Shown: in pieces, positions 43,132 to 48,515 of the stretch
How the letters are laid out: each line of letters begins with the position of its first letter
Numbering within the stretch: position 1 is the first letter of the stretch
NCBI RefSeq assembly: GCF_041197575.1
Contig: NZ_JBDKXB010000026.1
Coordinates: 1 to 48,515, forward strand
Length of the DNA stretch: 48,515 nt
Reading direction: 5' to 3'
DNA from: Thioalkalicoccus limnaeus
GTDB taxonomy: Bacteria > Pseudomonadota > Gammaproteobacteria > Chromatiales > Chromatiaceae
Position numbers and translations under genes: made by a program
The notes under the pieces: model-generated
What the model saw: only the letters and a program-made list of their open reading frames with translations
Databases searched by the model: none
Told to the model about the DNA's origin: nothing

Positions 43132-43364
43132 ATCGAGCTTCCATCAGCCAAGTGATGCGCAAAGGGTCTCGCGAGCGACGCGCCCGCCGAGGGCGGCGCG
43201 ATCGGCCCCGGGTCGGTTGCTCCGTCGGGCCGGCTAGACGATCCCGTCGCGCGCGAGTTCGCGGAGTGTAGCAGAGCGGCCGCGCCGTCGAACGACGACC
43301 GGCACCCACGCCAGGTATGGGTGCGCGCGCGCGATAAACCAGACCGGGTGGCGCCTGTCGCGCG

Positions 43365-44303
43365 TCAATCGTCAGGCGGTGGCGGAAACCAGGTCGCCGC
43401 GATCTCCTGATGGAGGCACCCGATATCGGCCTGGAATTCGTCTACGAATTGGTGCAGCGCCAGCGGATCCAGGCGTGCCAGGTTGGCGCCGGCCAGGTTG
43501 CGTTTCAGGCGTCCGGCGACACGCAGGCTCGCTTCGCTGCGCGGCAACGGTCCGAGGCTTGCCCGCACCGCGTCGATGCAATGCAGCGCGGAGCGCGGAA
43601 ATTCGGCGTTTTGAAACAGGAAGCGTAGAACAGGTCCGCGCTGGACCCGGACCTGTTCGCTGCGCCGATACATCTGATAGGCGGTCAGCGACTTGAGCAC
43701 GCTGACCCACTGGATGGTGTCGTACGGGCGCAGGTCCGTGGTCTCGTCGGGTAGCAGGCTGGCCGAGCGCACGTCAGCGATCCGCGTCGTCATGTCGGCG
43801 CGCTCCAGGTTGCGCCCGATGCGCAGGAAGTGATAGCCCTGGTCGTGCAACATGGTACCGGCCAAGAGCCCAGTGATCGTCTGCGAGCCGAGGATCAGCC
43901 GTTTCAGGTAGGTATGCCGGCCGCTCTTGGTCATGCCCCGCTGCAGGTTTTCGCCGGCGAACAGGTAAAGCTCGTTGAGTTGTTCCCAGGTCTCGCGCGG
44001 GACGATATCGCGGATGGTCCGGCAGTTCTCGCGTGCGCCCGCGAGCGCGCTCAGGATCGAGCCCGGATGGCGTTCGTCGCCGAGTAGGAAACGCACCACC
44101 TGGCGCTCGCCGTAGTCCTTGTAATGTTCCTCGAACAACTCGTTGGCGCCGGTGATATCGATCAGGGGCCGCCAGCCGGGCGCGATCCCCCTCGGCAGAT
44201 CGAGTAACAGATTCGCGTTGACCGACACGATGCGCGCGGTGTTTTCGGCCCGTTCCAGGTACCGGGCCAGCCAGTAGATGTTTTCGGCGACTCGCGATAA
44301 CAC
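43365..44303 (-). CDS. Alpha-E domain protein
   Basis: A 312-residue all-helical protein of the alpha-E family (PF04168). N-terminus MLSRVAENIYWLARYLERAENTARI is diagnostic, and LFAGENLQRGMTKSGRHTYLK, FLRIGRNLERADMTTRI and LHCIDAVRASLG recur as the family glutamate-rich helices. Alpha-E proteins occur with circularly permuted ATP-grasp ligases and are predicted parts of a peptide-ligation or tagging system. It follows the ATP-grasp gene by 46 bases. Function unproven. Confidence 0.92.
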   Translation of the reverse strand: MLSRVAENIYWLARYLERAENTARIVSVNANLLLDLPRGIAPGWRPLIDITGANELFEEHYKDYGERQVVRFLLGDERHPGSILSALAGARENCRTIRDIVPRETWEQLNELYLFAGENLQRGMTKSGRHTYLKRLILGSQTITGLLAGTMLHDQGYHFLRIGRNLERADMTTRIADVRSASLLPDETTDLRPYDTIQWVSVLKSLTAYQMYRRSEQVRVQRGPVLRFLFQNAEFPRSALHCIDAVRASLGPLPRSEASLRVAGRLKRNLAGANLARLDPLALHQFVDEFQADIGCLHQEIAATWFPPPPDD

Positions 44304-44349
44304 CGCGATGGTCCTCCAGGCGACGAAATGGGCCGAGGCCGTGAATGCC

Positions 44350-45795
44350 TCAGCTGGGTACGATCCAGGTGTCCTTGCTGCCGCCGCCCTGCGACGAATT
44401 GACCACCAGCGAGCCCTGGCGCAACGCGACCCGTGTCAAGCCGCCCATCGTGACACGCTGGCGGTCCGCCGACAGGATGAACGGGCGCAGGTCGACGTGC
44501 CGGGGCTCGATGCCGCCCTTGACGATGGTCGGCACCGTCGACAGCTTGAGCGCCGGTTGGGCGATGTAATTACGCGGATCGCGCTTGATCGATTCGGCGA
44601 ATCGGGCGCGCTCGGCCTGAGTCGACGCGGGCCCGACCAGCATGCCGTAACCCCCCGATTCGTTGGCCGGTTTCACGACCAGGGACTCCATCTGGTCGAG
44701 TACATAGGCCAGGGCTTCCGGCTCCATGCAGCGATAGGTCGGAACATTCGGCAGGATCTGGTCCTGATCGAGATAGTAACGGATGATCTCTGGTACGAAG
44801 GCGTAGATCACCTTGTCGTCGGCGACGCCGGCCCCGGGCGCGTTGGCGAGCGCCACCTGACCCGCGTGCCAGGCCCGCATCAGCCCCGGCACGCCGAGCA
44901 TCGAGGTCGGCTCGAAGACCTCCGGATCGAGAAACAGATCATCGATCCGGCGGTAGATCACATCGACCCGCGCCGGACCGTCGACGGTGCGCATGTAGAC
45001 GCAATCATCGTCGGCGACGAAGAGGTCGCGACCTTCGACCAGGTCGCAGCCCATCTGCTGCGCCAGATAGGCATGCTCGAAATAGGCCGAATTGTAGATG
45101 CCCGGTGTCAAGACCACGACCCGTGGGTAGTCGGCGGGCCGCGGCGAGAGTGCCGCCAGCGTGTCGAAGAGCTCCGAGGGGTAATCGTCGACCGGCAGGG
45201 GTGCATAGTGTTCGAACAGCTCCGGAAAGACCCGCTTGGTCACGAGTCGATTCTCGAGCATGTAGGACACGCCCGAGGGCACGCGCAGGTTGTCCTCGAG
45301 CACATAGAGGGTCCCGTCGGCGTCGCGAACCAGGTCGGAGCCGCAGATATGTGCCCAGATTCCGAGCGGGGGGTCGACGCCGACGCATTGTGGTCGGAAG
45401 TTCACCGACTTGGCCAGCAGCTCGGCCGGCAGCACCCCGTCGCGGATGATGCGCTGGTCATGGTAGAGGTCGTCGATGAACAGGTTCAGCGCCTGCACGC
45501 GCTGCTTGAGCCCGGCCTCGACCCGATCCCATTCCTCTTGCGAAATCACCCGCGGGATGATGTCGAAGGGCCAGGCCCGATCGATGGCCCCGCCCTCCTC
45601 GGAGTAGACGGTGAAGGTGATGCCCATCTCTTTGATCGCGACATTCGCCGCCTCCTGCCGGGCGGCCAACTCTTCTGGGCCCAGCGCCTCGATGTCGGCC
45701 AAGAGATCGGCCGCTGGCTCGCGACCCCGGCCCGGCGCCGCGACCAGCTCATCGTATAGCCCGTCGCAGCGATATTGCGTCCAGTCGATGTTCAT
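44350..45795 (-). CDS. Circularly permuted ATP-grasp protein (type 2)
   Basis: A 481-residue ATP-grasp-fold enzyme predicted to form peptide bonds between carboxylates and amines. YSEEGGAIDRAWPFDIIPRVI, NLFIDDLYHDQRIIRDGVLP, LEDNLRVPSGVSYMLENR, RRIDDLFLDPEVF and the end NSSQGGGSKDTWIVPS are characteristic of the family. First of a two-gene unit with alpha-E. The transglutaminase-like gene that often follows is not seen in the 233 bases after the alpha-E gene. Divergent from rimP. Confidence 0.93.
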   Translation of the reverse strand: MNIDWTQYRCDGLYDELVAAPGRGREPAADLLADIEALGPEELAARQEAANVAIKEMGITFTVYSEEGGAIDRAWPFDIIPRVISQEEWDRVEAGLKQRVQALNLFIDDLYHDQRIIRDGVLPAELLAKSVNFRPQCVGVDPPLGIWAHICGSDLVRDADGTLYVLEDNLRVPSGVSYMLENRLVTKRVFPELFEHYAPLPVDDYPSELFDTLAALSPRPADYPRVVVLTPGIYNSAYFEHAYLAQQMGCDLVEGRDLFVADDDCVYMRTVDGPARVDVIYRRIDDLFLDPEVFEPTSMLGVPGLMRAWHAGQVALANAPGAGVADDKVIYAFVPEIIRYYLDQDQILPNVPTYRCMEPEALAYVLDQMESLVVKPANESGGYGMLVGPASTQAERARFAESIKRDPRNYIAQPALKLSTVPTIVKGGIEPRHVDLRPFILSADRQRVTMGGLTRVALRQGSLVVNSSQGGGSKDTWIVPS

Positions 45796-45959
45796 CGCCG
45801 TTCCTCGGTGACGTGCGTTGCCAAGAGCTCGGGATGGCCGCTTCGGGGCCTCAGTGGCCCGGAAGCGGCTGCAGGTCCGTGATTCTCGAACGATACGAGC
45901 TGTCCTGGCAATATCCCGGGTGCGAGCGGCAGGTGCGGCGCGCGCGCCGACTCGCTAAG

Positions 45960-45988
45960 TTGCTTAGGGATGTACAAGTCGATAGAAT
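45960..45988 (+). promoter_or_regulatory. Promoter of the rimP-nusA-infB operon
   Basis: TTGCTT (45960-45965), a 17-base spacer and TAGAAT (45983-45988, 5/6 consensus) form the best sigma-70-type promoter in the window. Transcription should begin near 45995. Confidence 0.6.
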
Positions 45989-46048
45989 GACGAGGATAAG
46001 AAGGCGGCGGGATTTTCGGTCGTTCAGGCCGGACCCTGCGATGACGGG

Positions 46049-46070
46049 CCCCGATAGCGGGGTTTTTTTT
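46049..46070 (+). terminator. Intrinsic terminator-like hairpin 1 in the rimP leader
   Basis: CCCCG-ATAG-CGGGG followed directly by eight T. It lies about 55-75 bases after the predicted start of transcription, with no plus-strand gene before it, so it must act on the leader itself: as an attenuator, or as the end of a short RNA. Confidence 0.8.
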
Positions 46071-46132
46071 ACTTCGCAGCGTGCCTCTGTGGACGGGTTG
46101 CTGTCCCGCGTCACCGAGCGCGTCTCAACGAT

Positions 46133-46159
46133 TGGGCCTCCGGCCCATTTTTTGTTTTT
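46133..46159 (+). terminator. Intrinsic terminator-like hairpin 2 in the rimP leader
   Basis: TGGGCC-TCC-GGCCCA followed by TTTTTTGTTTTT, ending 23 bases before the rimP ATG. Position and shape resemble the conserved rimP-leader hairpin of proteobacteria, considered an attenuator of this operon. Confidence 0.8.
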
Positions 46160-46182
46160 GTCGGTAGGGTCTTGGAACGGCG

Positions 46183-46641
46183 ATGCGGCAAGCGGACAAC
46201 CAACTGGTCGCGCTCACCCGTGAGGTGGTCGAGCCGATGGGCTACGAGCTCGTCGGCGTCGATTTCTTCCGGCGCGGCGGTGGCCGGGCGCTACTGCGTG
46301 TCTATATCGATCGCGATGGTGGTATCACGCTCGACGATTGCGCGGCTGTGAGTCATCAGCTCAGCGGCGCCCTCGATGTCGCCGATCCGATTGCCGGTGA
46401 ATACGATCTGGAGGTCTCGTCGCCGGGCCTCGACCGTCCGCTGTTCACCGCGGAGCAGTTCGCGCGGTTCACCGGTCGCCGAGCGAAGGTCCGGCTGATG
46501 GCCAAGCGGGACGGGCGGCGCAGCTTCGATGGCGTCATCGTCGGCGTGCGCGACGGGCAGGTCGATCTCGATGTCGATGGAACGCTCGTCGAATTGCCCT
46601 TGGTCACGGTCGAATCCGCCCGATTGGTTCCTGAATTCTGA
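46183..46641 (+). CDS. rimP: Ribosome maturation factor RimP
   Basis: A 152-residue 30S assembly factor. The N-terminal domain (1-78) has LVALTREVVEPMGYELVGVDF and LRVYIDRDGGITLDDCAAVSHQLSGAL; the C-terminal SH3-like domain follows YDLEVSSPGLDRPLF. First gene of rimP-nusA-infB; nusA begins 15 bases after its stop. Length normal. Confidence 0.97.
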   Translation: MRQADNQLVALTREVVEPMGYELVGVDFFRRGGGRALLRVYIDRDGGITLDDCAAVSHQLSGALDVADPIAGEYDLEVSSPGLDRPLFTAEQFARFTGRRAKVRLMAKRDGRRSFDGVIVGVRDGQVDLDVDGTLVELPLVTVESARLVPEF

Positions 46642-46656
46642 AGTCGGTACCCGCGC

Positions 46657-48183
46657 ATGAGCAAAGAGATCCTACAGGTTGTCGAGGTCGTGTCGAACGA
46701 AAAGGACGTGTCCGAGGACGTGATCTTCGAGGCCATCGAGGCCGCGCTGGCCTCGGCGACCCGCAAGAAGCACGGCGGGGAGATCGAAGTCCGCGTCCGC
46801 ATCGACCGCAAGACGGGCAATTATGCGACCTTCCGTCGCTGGTTGGTCGTGGCCGATCCGCCTCCGGGCCAAGGCTTGGAGGCGCCGGAGCGCGAAATCA
46901 CGCATGCGGCGGCCCAGGCATTGGATCCGACGCTGAAACTCGGTGATTATCTCGAGGATGAGATGGAATCCGTGCTGTTCGGCCGTATTGCCGCGCAGAC
47001 CGCGAAGCAGGTCATCGTGCAGAAGGTGCGCGAGGCCGAGCGGGCCAAGATCGTCGAAGCCTACATCGAGCGTTGTGGTCAGCTGGTGACCGGTTTGGTC
47101 AAGAAGGCCGACCGAGGCAGCATCGTCGTCGATCTCGGGGGCAACGCCGAGGCGATCGTGCCGCGCGACCATGTGATTCCGCGCGAATCGGTTCGCTCGG
47201 GTGATCGTCTTCGCGGCTATCTGTATGATGTGCGTCCGGAGCCCAAGGGACCGCAACTCTTCGTCAGCCGCACCGCGCCCCAACTTCTGATCGAGCTGTT
47301 CAAGCTCGAGGTGCCAGAGGTCGGCGAGGGGTTGATCGACATCCTCGCCGCGGCCCGCGATCCCGGTGTCCGAGCCAAGATCGCCGTGCGCACCAATGAT
47401 CCGCGGATCGATCCGGTCGGGGCCTGCGTCGGTATGCGCGGCTCGCGTGTCCAGGCCGTGTCGAACGAGCTCAACGGCGAACGTGTCGACATCATCCTAT
47501 GGGACGAGAACCCAGCTCAATTCGTGATCAACGCCATGTCGCCGGCCGATGTGGTCTCGATCGTCATCGACGAAGAGGCCCGCAGCATGGATGTGGCCGT
47601 CAAGGAAGAGAACCTGTCGCAGGCGATCGGTCGCGGTGGGCAGAACGTTCGGCTCGCCAGCCAATTGACCGGCTGGGAGCTGAACGTGATGAATGAAGAG
47701 GATGCGGCGGCAAAGAGCGAGCAGGAGGCCCAGCGGTTGGTACAGACCTTCATGGATCAGCTCCAGGTCGATGAGGCCGTCGCGGCCGTGTTGGTCGACG
47801 AGGGCTTTTCCAGTGTCGACGAGGTGGCGTATGTGCCGCTCGCCGAGTTGGAGGCGATCGACGAGCTCGACGAGGGGGCCATCGGGCAGTTGCGTGCGCG
47901 GGCCAAGGATCTCGTGTTGACCCGTGCAATCGCCAGCGAGGAGCGGCTCGACGGCGAGCCGGACGCCGACCTGCTGGCGATGGAAGGCATGGACGAGGTA
48001 TTGGCCTTTGCGCTGGCCGGGCGCGGCGTACTGACCCTCGAAGACCTCGCCGAGCAGTCCGTCGACGAGCTGATGGAGATCGAGGGCATGGACGAAGAGC
48101 GCGCGGCGCGGTTGATCATGAAGGCCCGAGAGCCCTGGTTCGCCGACGCGGATGACGATGACCGTTCAGGGGGTGGCGCATGA
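46657..48183 (+). CDS. nusA: Transcription termination/antitermination factor NusA
   Basis: A 508-residue elongation factor that binds RNA polymerase and nascent RNA. N-terminal polymerase-binding domain (1-130, LQVVEVVSNEKDVSEDVIFEAIEAALA), S1 domain (about 135-200, GLVKKADRGSIVVDLGGNAEAIVP), two KH domains (200-345, GACVGMRGSRVQAVSNELNGERVD and QAIGRGGQNVRLASQLTGW) and two acidic helix-hairpin-helix repeats at the C-terminus, as in gammaproteobacteria. In other species NusA feeds back on this operon through its leader, which here carries two hairpins. Stop overlaps the infB start by four bases. Confidence 0.98.
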   Translation: MSKEILQVVEVVSNEKDVSEDVIFEAIEAALASATRKKHGGEIEVRVRIDRKTGNYATFRRWLVVADPPPGQGLEAPEREITHAAAQALDPTLKLGDYLEDEMESVLFGRIAAQTAKQVIVQKVREAERAKIVEAYIERCGQLVTGLVKKADRGSIVVDLGGNAEAIVPRDHVIPRESVRSGDRLRGYLYDVRPEPKGPQLFVSRTAPQLLIELFKLEVPEVGEGLIDILAAARDPGVRAKIAVRTNDPRIDPVGACVGMRGSRVQAVSNELNGERVDIILWDENPAQFVINAMSPADVVSIVIDEEARSMDVAVKEENLSQAIGRGGQNVRLASQLTGWELNVMNEEDAAAKSEQEAQRLVQTFMDQLQVDEAVAAVLVDEGFSSVDEVAYVPLAELEAIDELDEGAIGQLRARAKDLVLTRAIASEERLDGEPDADLLAMEGMDEVLAFALAGRGVLTLEDLAEQSVDELMEIEGMDEERAARLIMKAREPWFADADDDDRSGGGA

Positions 48184-48515
48184 GCAGCGAAGTAACCGTC
48201 AAACAACTGGCCAGTACCGTTGGGATTCCGGTCGAGCGGCTCTTGGCCCAGCTACAGGATGCCGGGATCGCCGCTCACGCCGAAGATGCGACCCTGACCG
48301 AGCAGGAGAAACTGCAGCTCTTGACCTATCTGCGACGTGCCCATGGGCGTCAGGATCAGGACGACGCCACGGCGCCGGAGCGGGTGACGATTCGACGCAA
48401 GACGGTCAGCGAGCTGCGTCAGCCAGCGGTTGCCAGCCGTGCGCCAGCTGGGAGCCCGCGTGCGGCCCCGGCCACGACGCGAGCGAAGACCGTGAGCGTG
48501 GAGGTGCGACGCAAG
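48180..48515 (+). CDS. infB: Translation initiation factor IF-2, 5' part (cut by window end)
   Basis: The first 112 codons of IF-2. The start MSSEVTVKQLASTVGIPVERLLAQL is the IF2_N domain, followed by ERVTIRRKTVSEL and the Ala/Arg/Pro-rich linker typical of the long gammaproteobacterial form. The ATG at 48180 overlaps the nusA TGA. The GTPase domain lies outside the window. Confidence 0.96.
   Translation, partial: MSSEVTVKQLASTVGIPVERLLAQLQDAGIAAHAEDATLTEQEKLQLLTYLRRAHGRQDQDDATAPERVTIRRKTVSELRQPAVASRAPAGSPRAAPATTRAKTVSVEVRRK

Larger units (their letters stand above)
45796..46182. other. Divergent intergenic region and rimP leader
   Basis: No protein-coding frame is credible. From about 45995 the plus strand would form an untranslated leader of roughly 190 bases containing two terminator-like hairpins and a small stem GGAC..GTCC at 46091-46106. 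No tRNA cloverleaf is seen, unlike E. coli where metY precedes rimP. Confidence 0.6.

Noticed and set aside
45900..46050. A tRNA such as metY in the rimP leader
   Set aside because: No acceptor stem, T-loop GTTCRA or D-loop pattern fits; only promoter and hairpins are found.

Overview
The window is GC-rich, densely coding DNA of a gammaproteobacterium. The gene orders dapF-DUF484-xerC, DUF971-hslV-hslU, pilT-pilU, purK-purE, sucA-odhB and rimP-nusA-infB are all gammaproteobacterial. The hupK-hypC-hypD-hypE maturation genes and an ArsR repressor with the cysteine spacing of sulfide-sensing SqrR/BigR proteins fit a purple sulfur bacterium or relative (Chromatiales). That placement is an inference from gene content; no rRNA or tRNA gene is visible.

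Left end (1-3.8 kb) is accessory DNA. A coiled-coil, tail-anchored protein gene is present twice as a direct repeat. A shorter non-coding repeat occurs three times. Two toxin-antitoxin pairs (Phd/VapC-like, DUF433/DUF5615) sit between the repeats, next to a decayed remnant of a MacB-like permease. A SphA-like outer-membrane protein follows.

At 5.4-9.2 kb is a compact plus-strand operon: Ser/Thr kinase with zinc ribbon, TerY-like vWA protein, PP2C phosphatase and a DUF1566 protein with a helical N-terminal module. It resembles the kinase/vWA/phosphatase triads linked to tellurite-resistance (Ter) systems. More Ter-like pieces occur later: a TerB-like zinc-ribbon protein at 32.7 kb, and two tandem TerY-like vWA proteins at 39-40.3 kb beside a P2B-type calcium ATPase.

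From 9.3 to 20.9 kb everything is on the minus strand: methyltransferase, dapF-DUF484-xerC, bcp, a hybrid histidine kinase with a degenerate receiver, a receiver-PAS regulator, an SqrR/BigR-like repressor overlapping speE, then DUF971-hslV-hslU-plsY. Plus-strand hupK-hypC-hypD-hypE follows (21.2-25.2 kb), interrupted by a long imperfect palindrome. Next come a cyclase-PilZ fusion, a SPOR-domain membrane protein, a small hypothetical, sucA-odhB, TerB-like, a di-heme peroxidase, pilT/pilU, purK/purE, the twin vWA genes and the calcium ATPase. An alpha-E / circularly permuted ATP-grasp pair follows.

The window ends in rimP-nusA-infB (infB cut by the edge). Its leader has a good sigma-70-type promoter and two consecutive intrinsic-terminator-like hairpins before rimP.
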